From Schistosoma haematobium (lineage: Eukaryota; Platyhelminthes; Trematoda; Strigeidida; Schistosomatidae), in the NCBI RefSeq assembly GCF_000699445.3, contig NC_067195.1, forward strand, positions 19,849,287-19,913,286: a stretch of DNA of 64,000 bases. Reading direction: 5' to 3'. This document shows positions 45,492 to 57,441 of the stretch, piece after piece (the stretch's first letter is position 1; each line of letters opens with the position of its first letter). The notes beneath the pieces are model-generated. The model saw only the letters and a program-made list of their open reading frames with translations, was not told the DNA's origin and searched no databases. A program made the translations under genes and the position numbers.

Positions 45492-47249
45492 TAATTAAAT
45501 ATTTTTAATGCCAGTACCTTTTAAAATTCAACCAATTTCTAATTTAATACTAAAAGAAAACACAAATGACTCCTTAAAAGTCACTTGTATTTATGGAATA
45601 TTTTAATATGACATTGTAATATTATCGAATAAAAACTAAAAATGGAATGACCTTCTGAAAGACTAGAATGCAAGATCTAACTGGTATCGTCTAATTGTTA
45701 GAGCTTGTAAACTTATACCAATCAATCTATAACCAAACCACTAATCTAAATTTTAATTAGGCTAGTTAATAAAAAATACTAGGTTTTCTGACAACAGCTT
45801 TATCCACCTGTTAATTCATAAAGAAATATTGGTGACAAATATTTAACATTTTATTAATTCATTTGACTTTTAATTATTGAATTCATGAGTTAATTGAAGC
45901 TAGACCACCATGGAAAACCTGGAAACCCTGGATGGCCGTTTCTTCCTATTGTAGATTTCTTCAGCAGTGCGTATCCACGACCCCGCCTCTCTAGATTCGA
46001 ACCCAAGACCTATCGGTCTTGCGCGTGAACGCTTAACCTCTAGACCACTGAGCCAGTATCCAACGCTGTTAATGTTGTTGTTGTTGATGATAATAAAATG
46101 TTTTGTCGATGTCTGGTTATTTCAACCTATTTCGTGTCTGATGTAACAATCAACATGTAGATAAATAATTCTTATTGAATGACAAAAGGTTAACAAATTG
46201 AAATTGTTTTTCTGTCTGTATTATATTTTACTTATTATAAAACATAAATTTATTTCATATTCTTTGTTTATAAGTTTATATCATGTGAAAATTTGAAAAA
46301 TAATTTCCCCCTTAGACTCATTGAAAGAATCCCCTATCAAAAGCATGTTAACCGCAAGAAAATTGTGGGTTTCCATTATTTAGAGGAAAAAAAACACTTA
46401 TTATATATGTAATGACATTTCACATAATATAATTGAATTCATATTATTTCTCTCGATTAAATGTCACTTGTGAAATCTCAAATATTCACAAACAATCAAC
46501 CATTTATCCTACCTTCTTCCCATTGATATATTTGGTAACATTAAACTATGATGTTGGATTACTAAAGCTTAGTCTAACATTTAAGTAGAGAAAAGCGAAA
46601 AATAAGAGAAACAAACAAACAAAGGGACATATCTAATCAATGTAATAATCACAGTGTAGATTATGGATCACTTATCATGTCTTATAAAGTTATTACAATT
46701 TATTGTCATTTCTTCTTTGTAAATACTAAATTAGTTTGTGTACATTCTCGTTTACAGTTAAATGTAGCATGGGTATAAAACATGGATACAAGATTTTGAA
46801 AACTATGACTTTCTAATGTTGTACTCATGATCTAATTGATTTGTTTTGACATTCAATCAAGAGCATTAAATGAAAGTAATGGTAGGTCTTGTATAACAAC
46901 TCTCTTACTAATTATTATTTTCATTAAATAATAATTTAATAATCTTTAGGTCCCACTACATAATGATGACATACATTTGTGGTTTATTGAATAAATAATA
47001 AAATTTGTTGGTATACTACAGTTAAAACAAAGTTAAAGTTGGTTTTTCATATTGCACAACATAAATACTCAAGTGATAACTCAATAAGAAGATCAATTCT
47101 GAACTGCATAAATTGATAATCTGTTTAAAACATTTTCATAACCAGATAACACTGAAAAAAAAAGCTAAATCCCACGATTCCTTACTTCCTTCCTCACATA
47201 ATTAGTTAACTTTAATGTTTTGAGGAAAATCTATGACGAAAATAGTATT
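45492..47249. other. Region upstream of tolloid, no gene found
   Basis: If the candidate first exon is right, the tolloid promoter lies here, on the minus strand. Apart from one SINE copy nothing was recognised; no clear promoter element could be assigned. Confidence 0.5.
45884..46073 (-). repeat. tRNA-like SINE copy
   Basis: Minus-strand copy with A box (CTCAGTGGTCTAGAGGTTAA), B box GGTTCGAATC-like and hammerhead core CTGAAGA ... GAAAC-GGCC-ATC. Core bases fit the consensus, but stem II (AATC/GGAA) no longer pairs. Its 5' end runs into a GTT/GAT simple repeat. Confidence 0.8.
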
Positions 47250-47455
47250 TGGTTGAACTTCACGGGTAACGGCTTCTCATTAGAACTCCAGGAGTATCTC
47301 TTGAAGTCAGTCACTAGTGAGCAGATGATTATTATCAGAAGGGGTTTTGTGGAGATTTTAGAAATTTCACTGGTTGAAATCATGGTCTAGCTTCAATTGA
47401 TTCATGATTTCAACCAGTGAAATTTCTAAAATCTCCACAAAACCCCTTCTGATAA
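47250..47455. repeat. SINE fold-back with perfect 53-bp palindromic arms
   Basis: The 5' region of a minus-strand SINE unit (47250-47331) is followed by two inverted copies of the SINE 3' end: 47332-47384 and 47403-47455, identical over 53 bp, with an 18-bp spacer (GTCTAGCTTCAATTGATT) that is itself SINE body. Both arms share private differences from other copies. Confidence 0.9.
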
Positions 47456-47553
47456 AAAATAGTATTTGTTATTATAGAATAATAAGCAAAAGATAGTTCA
47501 TAACTAGAACAAATCAGTTTACTGAAATTATTTAATTACATAAATAAACAATT

Positions 47554-47760
47554 AGAACAAAACGCGCGTCCTCCATTCCACTGCCAACCACTATCCATCT
47601 TTGCTTATAATGCTTGTGAATTAAGGCAATATCGAGGCAATACACATAGTATGCACATATGCCAATAAGAGACTGATCAATTGCAGTGCTAAGCATCAAT
47701 CGAGAGATTCAAGTAAACAACATCAAGTGAATTTCAACTTCGCCCCAATACACAAACAAA
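47554..47760 (+). repeat. Sm-alpha SINE, unit 1 of a tandem pair (5' truncated in the hammerhead)
   Basis: Starts at the 3' strand of hammerhead stem II (AGAACAAAACGCGCGTC) and continues through the Sm-alpha body (CCACTATCCATCTTTGCTTA, GAATTAAGGCAATATCGAGG) to its end, where the next unit follows directly. Confidence 0.85.
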
Positions 47761-47966
47761 TGGCTATCAGGACTCAGTAGCTATGTGGATAACGCGATGG
47801 CGTTTGAAGCGAACGGTACAGGGTTCGAGTCCCAGGGTGAACATCACCTCAGATACAGGTACATCCAGCTGATGAATTCCAAATAGAACGAAACGGGGTC
47901 CTCGATTCCACTGCTGGCCACTATCCCTCTTTGCTTAAAACGCTTGTGAATTAAGGCAATATCGAG
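47761..47966 (+). repeat. Sm-alpha SINE, unit 2, with near-intact hammerhead
   Basis: tRNA-like 5' part with B box GGGTTCGAGTCCC, then the hammerhead core CTGATGA (47869-47875), stem II TTC/GAA, GAAAC (47890-47894), a GGG loop and cleavage triplet GTC (47898-47900). This matches the known Sm-alpha satellite ribozyme, with one base lost from the helix III loop and one mismatch in stem II. Pol III transcription is expected from the tRNA-like boxes. Confidence 0.85.
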
Positions 47967-48054
47967 GAGCAGCACCTATGCTCTACGAGGAAATAAACAA
48001 CACATTTATAAGTAGTAAAAACCACGGCTTTATGATCATCAAAGGATTTTTTAA

Positions 48055-49200
48055 AATAAAGAGGGGAGGAATTACAGTGAATGTCATCCACTATTAGACA
48101 TCCATCGATAATTGTAGTAAAAATAATAAAGACCGGTTTTATGAGAACCAGCAGTATGTTCTAGAGAAAATTACATGAAAAGGATTGACTATCCTGATGG
48201 ATGACGTAAATTCCAAGTTTGCAATGGACACCACTGTGTATTGAGCGCATCATAGGGGTACTGAGAGAAAGAAACGAGAATAGTGAGAGACTGGTAAATC
48301 TATGTGCATACAACAATATGGTCACAGGCAGAAGAGGTTTTCTTGAAAAATACATGGCATAACTGGTAATCGTCAGGTGGTGATGATGATTCGAAGTCAA
48401 AGCTAAAGAACCTTCGAGTAATTGGTCAGGGAATACTTCATTAGTTTAAAATAGCCTTCTTTTGAGATAATAACAAGCTTAGTGAGTTCAAGATAGCTCT
48501 CATCAACAAGTTTAAGGCCATACTAGGGCTACTATAAAACAGGGAAAAAACTTCGTAGAAAAATTGGAAAGAAAAAAATTGCCAATAACTCCCACATGCG
48601 AGGAAGTGCTGATGCCAAGAAGCACTAGCAAAAGAATGAATCGTTATCAAGGCTGTGGGCAAGACTCAAGTTGCGAAAAGCAAGAAGACAGCAGTCAACA
48701 AGTGTCGAATAAAAGCAAGGAAAGCCAAGACACAGGCTGGATACACAGAAGCAAACAAACTGGTGAAAAAGAGCATAAAAACTGACAAACGCAAATATCT
48801 AGAACATCTAGTAAAGACAAAAGAAAAACCTACAGGCGAAGGAATTATGAAAGAACTATACGATAAACCAAGAAGCTTGCAGGGATATATGTTAAACCAG
48901 AACGACCAGTCAAGAAAACAGAAGGCAAACAAATTACTAACGGAACAGATGCGTAGAGGAGTTTTAAGAGCTCTTCCATAACCTTTAGCTTGCGACACAT
49001 GACTAGCTTTAACTACAAATCCTCGAACTGAAAAGAAAAGAGACAGACTAAAGAACCTACAAAGTTGTTTGCTGAAGTTATTTGCCGACATCATGACTAT
49101 GAATAGTACTGTGCAAAATCTAGAAAGGAGAACTCAATGAAGAGTTAGTTGGAGATCGCTAGTATACGCCCTGTAACTTAAGAGAGGTAGTAGGGTTTAT
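48055..49200 (+). mobile_element. RTE-type non-LTR retrotransposon with RT domain deleted (family B)
   Basis: Degenerate endonuclease region (MDDVNSKFAMDTTV, ERNEN-like, NLCAYNNMVTGRRG), linker (FKIALINKFKAILGLL, CEEVLMPRSTSKRMN), then a long open stretch CRIKARKAKTQAGYTEANKL, VKKSIKTDKRKYLEHLV and GIMKELYDKPRSLQGY. At about 48960 it jumps to the C-terminal tail (KREDRLKNLQ-like, RVSWRSLVYAL). The whole RT catalytic domain, normally about 1.2 kb or more, is missing. Confidence 0.8.
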
Positions 49201-49935
49201 TAAGTAGTGTAATAGGTATGTACACATATTCGTGCCATTATTGCACGTTTTAAGAAAATTTATTCCAGTGAGTTATTTTAAATGCAAAACACCACGTTAC
49301 GTCTGATTTATATTATGATGAAAACATGACATCATGGTTATTCAATCCAGGATTTTTCCAGTCCTGTAACTGTGGCGTGCAATCTACGGATAAACGATTC
49401 TGTCAACGTTTCTTTATATACGTTTGATGCTGTATCATATATTGGCTATGAAGTGTTTGAGTTTAATACAAAGTCAATGGCCTTGAACGTATGCAAAATA
49501 TACTGTGAAACTACCTGAACTACTGGTTTCAAATAGTTTTATATACTCAGTTCGGATTCATAAACCATCTGTTAGATGATGGGAAAAACCAATAAATACT
49601 CTCTTTCATGAAATTATTTAATAAAATCCAAAATGTAAACAAAATATCTGTGACTATCTATGGATAGTTAACTAAATAGTCAGACAAAAATTACTTCATT
49701 TACTTGTACCCTGATTATTACTATGAACCATAACTACATCTATTCTTGTATCTTGTCTGTTTATATATATAAGTTAAAGTACAGAGGTTGTTTGTTTATT
49801 TTTATAGGAAAAAGGACCTATAAGTTAATAATTCTATAGAACATCCTAAAACTGGAGTGAAAAAATGGAATAACGTTTAAAAAGTAGTGTTTAAATCTTT
49901 TGAAAATTGATTCGTACGTATTCTACAATCACTAA

Positions 49936-49999
49936 GCTTTATTACTTACTTATACATGTTACCCATTGCGGAGAAGCATAGGCCGCCCACCAGCACTAA
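49936..49999 (-). mobile_element. RTE-type retrotransposon tail fragment (family B)
   Basis: Minus-strand GTGCTGGTGGGCGGCCTATG...GGTAACATGTATAAGTAAGTAA terminus. Very short and ending in the GTAA repeat. Confidence 0.7.
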
Positions 50000-50150
50000 A
50001 TATATATATATATAATCTTACTGTCTTTTATTTGTTGTTATCTTTTTTTGCTTTTATCGTCATTAAAAACATTAAAATACATTTGTGTGATGAGCCTCAC
50101 AATTTAGTTACCCCCTTTTTTATTGAATTTTATATTTTACCATTGCATAG

Positions 50151-50244
50151 AACTTTAAAGTATAAATCAAAGATGTTATCACCTGTTCCGGTTGGTAATA
50201 CTTTTTCTTTTAATGGACTGAGAATGAATGAATTATTGGAATGA
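50151..50244 (+). CDS. Candidate terminal exon, unknown protein
   Basis: A pyrimidine-rich tract and acceptor GCATAG precede an open 31-codon segment TLKYKSKMLSPVPVGNTFSF, then NGLRMNELLE and a stop. Codon use is less AT-biased than in the flanks and the composition looks protein-like, but there is no homologue I recognise and no upstream partner exon was found. Could be chance. Confidence 0.25.
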
Positions 50245-51472
50245 AATATCTAGCGTTCTAAACAATTGAATACTAAATTGACTGTTTTTTTTTTACTTTC
50301 TAAACAGATTTATATATTTTGATAAATTTCTAATGTAAGTTTGCATGTAGTATTTTTTGCAAAATAAGAACTGGGATTAAAACACTTTCACTGACATATA
50401 GATAAATATTAAGGAAAATTGTAACTAGTTGAACAGGTATATCAGGTGAACACTGTTAACAGCTGAAATCAAATTTACTATTGATAAAGACTATGGAATA
50501 CAAAATTATGAAAAAACCATCTTTAAATATTGTAGTGTTAAACATGTAATTCCTTTCTTATAGATAAATAGTCGTGTAAAATAGAATTTATAAGATCGGT
50601 AAACAAAAATACTTAAATACTATACCAGGTGGATACTTTCAAGGGTAGATTTCATCATACTGAAGAACCAATCAGATTTAAGGTAGGGTTTATTGGAATT
50701 TCGAGCGGAATTCAAAACACAATGGCCGATAAGTTTTATTTTATTAAGAGCTAGGTAAAAATATACCTAGATTTAGTTTTGAAAGCATTTAAGATTGATT
50801 AGTGTAATTCTTGTATAGTTACGCAATGAAATGGTTTGATATTTAACGCTAATTACTTATTCAACGCAACCGGTTTGAGTCCATAGAAGAAAGTGTAACT
50901 CAAATCCTTTTACAATAAAAAAATAAAGCATTTCATTTTGTACACGATTAAAAAAAACACAGTGATACACGAAGTAATAAACTGAATAAATTTGCTAGTT
51001 GTCATATACGACTTTAATTATGATCGGTCAAGTTGAAGATGCATGAACAAATTGTACATAGAATTCAGCGCTTTTGCAAGATTAAAATCAGTTTAATGAT
51101 CAAAGTGCACTAAAAATCCGTTTCTTTTACAAGTTACACTCTCTTAATTAGTATGAAACTATGACCTCACATACGGAAGACTCAATCAGCATTGTGACCA
51201 TGATGTTGATGGATAATTCTTAATTTTAGTAAATTTTAATCCATACCCATTTATGTCTTTAGGCTACAACTTCCTTAAGAATTGGTTCGATGTTATAAAC
51301 TGCGACTTCCTAGGAGAACATGGAAAAATTCGTCATGAAGCTATTCACCCATGAAATTCATGTCGATATAAACATAAAATCTTACTTCACATCCATTCAC
51401 ATGATCAACTTAACATTAAGGAACAAAGTGAAAATAATACTTTTAGATCAGTTAATCTGAATACATTTCTTA

Positions 51473-51477
51473 GTTTT
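51473..51477. repeat. Target site duplication (left) of solo LTR
   Basis: GTTTT, repeated immediately after the LTR at 51889-51893. Confidence 0.75.
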
Positions 51478-51888
51478 TGCTTGGGTTGAAACTATCACGA
51501 ATTCACTTAATCTGAGAACGAGAAACAAGACTCAGTGACCAAAGACCAGTAAGCTAGGTATTGATGCGTCCCAGCCCCACTAACTAGAGGGAGAAGTTCA
51601 AGCTTGGAATGGGGAAGTATATTCATCAAACAGCCAGAAACGAGCGGTAACAACAAACACAATTCAAAGCGTATGTATACAGTACAAAACCGTCCTTGGG
51701 GATAGTTACCAAATAGCATAGTAAAAGACGCAACGGACCAGTATCATTTAAGATATTTCCCAGTGGGAAATACGACATGGTAACAAGAGCACCTTTGGCG
51801 CGATAATAAAGAAATTCAAATTTTCTAAATAAAATTACAAAATTAGGTCCTTTCTCAAGTGAGTTCTGGGGATCTAACGTCCCCAACA
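51478..51888 (-). mobile_element. Solo LTR of an LTR retrotransposon (411 bp)
   Basis: On the minus strand it starts TGTTGGGGACGTTAGATCCC and ends AACCCAAGCA, so it has canonical TG...CA ends. It is flanked on both sides by GTTTT. No internal gag-pol sequence or second LTR is present. The two overlapping minus-strand open frames inside it are LTR sequence rather than genes. A related LTR end lies at about 20.8 kb. Family (Gypsy or BEL) cannot be settled from the LTR alone; a 5-bp duplication fits both. Orientation is inferred from the TGT start. Confidence 0.8.
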
Positions 51889-51893
51889 GTTTT
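51889..51893. repeat. Target site duplication (right) of solo LTR
   Basis: GTTTT, identical to the left flank. Confidence 0.75.
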
Positions 51894-52747
51894 AAGTAAA
51901 TTCCAAATTATCAACCAACTTATCAATGATCATCGTCAAGACAATTTCACCGGAGAATTTCTTAATACCATAAAGTGTTGTTTCTAATTAGAATATGCTG
52001 AAAATCTATTTCGAAAATAAACATCTGCTTTCAAAGCCTTTAGAAAATTATACAATATCTCCACAATACCAAAAGTCCATAAAACTACGCTGATGTTTTC
52101 TAGATACTTCTTTTTCAATTACCGATGGAATTAATCTTGTATTTGAAAAAAAACTAAGATGTTTCAAATACTTCATACAAATAGTTCCAGGAATTATCTC
52201 GAATAAAGGCAATAAATATTTGAGCAGAATAATGTCTGTTACATATGATAGATATTTGCACTTTTTATTCCATCTATTAACTTTATTTACATTGTTACTA
52301 TGTTACGTTTATATGTAATTACAAGGAATTTCAACCAAATTCACTTATCTAAGTATTTCCAACCCAATTTATTATTTTGGCTTTTAAACAATACAATTTG
52401 TAAGGAGTTGACAAGAACGAAATAGAAGGAATTGGTTTTATTCTGTTTAACTCTTTGTTCATGCATTCCTCAAGATTTCAATCGGATGTTCACGGCTAAA
52501 AAATAAATGGCAACATATTGTTACACTCATTCATTACGAAGTTGATAATATATCCTAACTAGAATTAATACAATCGTGCATATTAGTTTCTATTATAAAA
52601 ATTGTCCTTTTAAGCTCCTCAGAAGATAAACACCAAAATTACAAGCGAAATTACTCTTCAAAATCTTTAGGAACATTCGTTTAGAGTTAGTCAAAGTACA
52701 CAATACGAAATAATTCTCTTCAGTTGAAACACCATATTTTAGGAAAT

Positions 52748-52940
52748 CAGGAAGAACTAGATATACGTTTCGTCCTGGTACGGGACTCCTCAGCAGTACG
52801 GAGTCGTGGATGTTGACTGAAGAGTCTCATACTTGAAAGAAACGGCCGTCCAGCGCTTCCAGTTTTTCAATCGTGGTCTAATATCGTACGGTCCATGATC
52901 TTAATTAAAACTCAACAATCTTCACAACCCTATACTAATA
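52748..52940. repeat. SINE fold-back: two inverted hammerhead blocks
   Basis: A minus-strand hammerhead block (reverse complement CTGCTGAGGAGTCC...GGACGAAACG) abuts, head to head near 52800, a plus-strand block (GACTGAAGAGTCTCATACTT, GAAAGAAACGGCCGTCC) that continues into the SINE 3' body. The arms differ at several bases, so this fold-back is older than the one at 47.4 kb. Confidence 0.75.
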
Positions 52941-53760
52941 TTTTCAAAAAACAAAATGAACATTGAAAAATTAATCACTTAATGTAAGTTATTGTAGTGT
53001 CCAAAAACAAACAAACAAATCAATCCAACATTATAATCAAATTTATTTTTATGTGATTTCATAAATCTGTTTTTTAACTCTTAATGGGTTTCCCATTTTT
53101 TTATTTTCTTAAATAAAGAATTTCCATTAACAACCAAATTACTAGATGTTAATCTGTCGTTCATTGTTCTTAGCTTATCTAACCAATGTGTTGATTATCA
53201 TTTCTAATGTTTGTTTTTTTTGCAAAAAAGCAAACATAACTACAATTGAATAAGATGTACAATAATCAGATTGTACATTTCGTCGACTTGAATAGTCTTT
53301 ACTTTGCCTGCCTACTTAACTATCATTTTTATTATATGAAATTCAAAGAATAATTGCTTACATTTAATCTCTGTATACCTTCTTAGTGTTGTTGTTTATT
53401 TTTATTAAAAAAAATTTCATTATGATTGGCAATATAGAGATAAGTTTTTCAACCATTTGAATGTGTAACATTGAACCTGAAATCTTCAACAATACACTAC
53501 ACCATTAGTAGTTACTAATTATTTAGCAATTAATTCTTTCGTTTTGTTTTTTTCGTTTTCACTTCAGCAAAGTTTTTTTCTCTCTCTCTGTTTTCTTTCT
53601 TGTTATTTCAATCAATTATTTTGTTTTCGGATATTGTTTAGTTTCTGTTAATTGGCTTTTTGTGCCTTGTCCATTTTTGATGGAACTATTTAGTTTATTG
53701 ATTAGTGGTGACTTATTGTGGCAAAAATATTTGATCAGCTGTACATATTTTATTTTCTAG

Positions 53761-53854
53761 TATGTTTACAAATGAATTAAAAGAAATTATAAAGCAAAAG
53801 AAAGTTGTGAAATTCGACGATAATAGTGACGATGATGATGATGATGATTCATAA
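53761..53854 (+). CDS. Candidate terminal exon with acidic tail, unknown protein
   Basis: Acceptor TATTTTATTTTCTAG is followed by MFTNELKEIIKQKKVVKFDD, then NSDDDDDDDS and a stop. A basic amphipathic stretch followed by a C-terminal run of seven Asp is a common end for nuclear or chaperone-like proteins, but no family can be named. AATAAA signals follow at 53860 and 53936, as expected downstream of a last exon. A long pyrimidine tract lies 180 bp upstream. No upstream exon was found, and chance or a GAT repeat cannot be excluded. Confidence 0.4.
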
Positions 53855-54374
53855 TTTTAAATAAACCATTAATGTAAAAACTATGTAGTAAAACAATATC
53901 CATGGCGTGCCTTGCATTAACAAAACAGTTAAATGAATAAAGCTGAATAATAACTTAAACTTAGTATTCTTAACTTTAGGACATTCTCATAAAACTGCAA
54001 ACACTATAGATGTCCCATTATTAGACTGAATATCTGATTCCTTCTGCAAAACATAAAATACATACATTTTATTAGTAACCGTAGAATTGAAAGTAACACC
54101 AAAAAAATCATCTATTTGTTTCTATTGATATGGTAAATCCTAGAGTTGTTCTCTATACTTAGTAGCGCTTTTTGATGTGAGATATCATGTATATTTGAAC
54201 GTAGTTCTCAGTATAGACTTCCATCAACCAAATAGCATATAGATATTCTTTGGTTCTGGTGTAGTAACAATAAGCGCTACTATTATGAAACATAAAACGG
54301 TAATGCACACTGTATTATAACGATTATTTTCTTTTGGAATGAACAATTACATTCATATCATATTAATCATATTC

Positions 54375-54560
54375 AATAGCTACGTGGATGATGTTTGAAG
54401 CAAACAATACTAGGTTCGTGTCGTGGTGTTAACTTTAACTCTGGGATGCATGTATATTCGGCTGACGAGTCCCAAATAAGAAGGAACGTACGTCGTGAAT
54501 TCTACCGCTAACCATCACCTATCCCTGCTTATAATGATTATCATGAGTGTTTTTACTTTT
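54375..54560 (+). repeat. Divergent Sm-alpha-type SINE
   Basis: tRNA-like part (AGCTACGTGGATGATGTTTG, GGTTCGTGTC), then GGCTGACGAGTCCCAAATAA and GAATTCTACCGCTAACCATC. Core CTGACGA is kept, but GAAA is degraded (GAACG). Confidence 0.75.
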
Positions 54561-56260
54561 GGGAGAGTGATTAAATTTTGAACATTTGTAATTGACTAGA
54601 ACAAGTACACTATGGGACTTTTAATAATTAAGGGAATGAGTCTACACTAGTAACGTGAAACACATAAACTTCCAGAAAATAATTACTCACTCAGCCTCTT
54701 TCAGTCAGTATTATTTGTTTGAGAATTTTAGGCAAGATGATAAATCGATAGCTTTCTGATCACTGATGCCTTTTTATCATTATGAAGTGTTACCAAGACA
54801 TTGAAAGTTCAAGGTAAAGTTAAAAAGTATATTGGTAGTTTCTTAGAGGAAACATTCTCAAATAAATACGAAAAAGATTGATCTACAACAAGTAGTTTAT
54901 TAATTATTCAGAATGGATCGTGTTAAAAACAACATAATCATTACTACGAACTTATCACGAACTAGTGAAACAAATTGCCAAATGGCATAAACGACATAAT
55001 CCGATACTATATTATGCTAATATTTTGAGTCTGTGAGTTCAGCTGTACTGATTACACTTTGAAATAAGAAATCCGCTAAGAGGTGAAATTTTTGTTTGAT
55101 TTGAAATATGTGTCTTGAAAAATCCGTATATTAGAAAGCTTAGTGTATAACGTCTTATTCAGCTTCATATTCCTTCGTTTCATGAAAGTTGCTTCTCAGT
55201 GGTCAATACACTAATCACCTATCAAATGATATAATTTTTTCAAAAAATTAGTTTCGTGTTATGTTTGTTACCAAAATTGTTTTTTTCTTTATTATATAAA
55301 CTTGTTCAGCCCTATCGATATTATTTATCAGTGACTGGTGCTAATTAAATTTGATTTCCAATCGTTTTTTCTTTTCTGTTTATCTCGAATACCCAAATAA
55401 ATGAGAACAATCAGAATTATTAACCCTTTTTAATAATTAAAAGGCTATTCATTGAGTCATTTCAACTGTTGAGCATCAAAATAGATGAATTAGGGTGTAC
55501 TGTAAGAATATTAAGGTTTTAATATGATTGGTCTATTAAACAGTGTTTGTTACGCTGAAATTTTGTCAAATGTTGTATATATCATTCATGAATTGTTGAA
55601 CTAACATTAAAATCCACTTAATCAAATGATAATCTAACAATCCTTAGTCGATACAGTATTAAAGGAACTTCCCAAAGTTCTAGAAAGATCGACTAATCTA
55701 TGAGGTCATGGAAACGTAACGTGGATGTCAGCTAGTAACAGTGAGTTATGATAATTTCATATCAAGAAATCTCCAAGAAATGTAGTTCATTCGGTTTCAA
55801 CCGAGTAGCTGAATGATATTGCATACGTTGTCGGAATTAAAATATCCTCAGTTAGATTTCTTTTTGTTGGGTCATGCGTGTGTCAGTGTTTTATCGGAAA
55901 CCAAAATTAAGGAGAAACAACTGATTTTTAGAGATTATTTAGCCGGTAATAGTGCATGATATGGACCACCTTCAAAAAAGTACCGTCCCGAATTCTATAG
56001 TAAAGTGTCTCCAGTCAACAGTACTCAATGTATAAAACAACACTTTAGCACAATGGAAGTCGATCATTATTTACTCAAAGTGTAATGTGCTTAGTGAAAC
56101 TATTTAATTTTTCTGTTTTAGTAAACAATTTCAAAGTTGGTTGTTTGTAAAAATGTGAACAAATGCTATGGGTTGGATTGTTAAGAGAAGCGAGTTTATT
56201 TATCTCACTTCATGTAAAAATGCAAAAGACTCCCAGTATTATTTGAACTAATTTTTACAG

Positions 56261-56307
56261 ACTATGTCAATGTGTTGCGTGATCGCTCCTCCAACAGTGA
56301 TCTTTAA
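56261..56307 (+). CDS. Weak candidate terminal mini-exon
   Basis: Acceptor TTTTTACAG followed by YVNVLRDRSSNSDL and a stop, with unusually GC-rich codons for this neighbourhood. Too short to identify; may be chance. Confidence 0.15.
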
Positions 56308-57004
56308 CAGGTCATTTTCCAAGTTACTAATTTTATTACATTCTATTAATATATATCAATCCAAAGACATCTTGATTGCCTTCATTCACTTTGTATTGAT
56401 ACAGACTATAATTGAACTCAATTTCATTTCAAAATATTCATCAGAACGAATGGCTTATTAGGATTCTATCAAAAGAAAGCAGATTATTAACATTAGATGT
56501 ATTTTTTTAATTAAGTACTTCATACAGGTCATGAATCCTATCCCAAACTAATATCATAAACTGTTTTCGTTTCCGTATCCTTCATCTCTATTAGGTCTTA
56601 AAATATTTTGAAAGATACTTAAAAGATACTTTTCTTATTTAAAGTTTGATATACTACTAACCAGACTATTGAATCGATCATCTAGACATTCAATTAACTT
56701 GATATCAATATCATATACTCATATAAATAGGAGGCTAATATCATTGTCAATGACACAAAAACATATCATCAAAAGTTGAACTTGTCTACTGAATTATCAT
56801 TAATAATTTATCATTATGAAAAAAAAAAACACAACTGTTACCATCTATTTGATATAAAAGTTATTCAGATTTCTGACTTAAGGTTAAATTTAGTTAAATA
56901 ATAATTTTGAATGAAAGATCATAATATTTCTGTTTATTCACTGGAATCATTTTATGCTTTTGACATACTTTATATTTGCTAATGGCATATATATGTATAT
57001 ACTA

Positions 57005-57044
57005 CTGAAATTACTACAATCTCCACATAACCCCTTCTGATATG
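57005..57044 (+). repeat. SINE 3' end fragment
   Basis: CTGAAATTACTACAATCTCC and ACCCCTTCTGATA only: the last 40 bp of the hammerhead-type SINE, an extreme 5' truncation that suggests retroposition primed at the 3' end. Confidence 0.7.
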
Positions 57045-57441
57045 TATTTTATTCATATTTTCCAAATTATTACTATGATATATACAATGTGAATTAATTT
57101 TTGCTTTCCTTCACTTTATCAGTTATTATTTAGCTGATTAAGACATATTTGAAATGGTTTTCTTTTTGTGAATTATAGATTAAGGTCATGATGCATGTTG
57201 GTACATCAAGATCATTATTGAATGAATGACGTTACTTTATATTCTGTTCTATTTTTTTTTCTTCTTTAGTATCCATAGTTCACATTGAGTTTTTTTTCCG
57301 TCCGTAGGTAACTATGGGTCATAAAAATATTTCACCTAATTTTATTATTTAACTTTTATGTATGTACTTTGATGTTTCATGGAAGCAGGAATTTCGGTAT
57401 CCTTTTATATCATACTAAAATGATTTACCTGGTAGTTCATT

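Noticed and set aside
47764..47835. Possible functional tRNA gene
   Set aside because: The A and B boxes belong to the Sm-alpha SINE; no acceptor stem or cloverleaf is apparent.
48666..49094. 142-codon minus-strand open frame
   Set aside because: It is the antisense shadow of the RTE linker region read on the plus strand.
51507..51886. Two overlapping minus-strand open frames
   Set aside because: They lie entirely inside the solo LTR.
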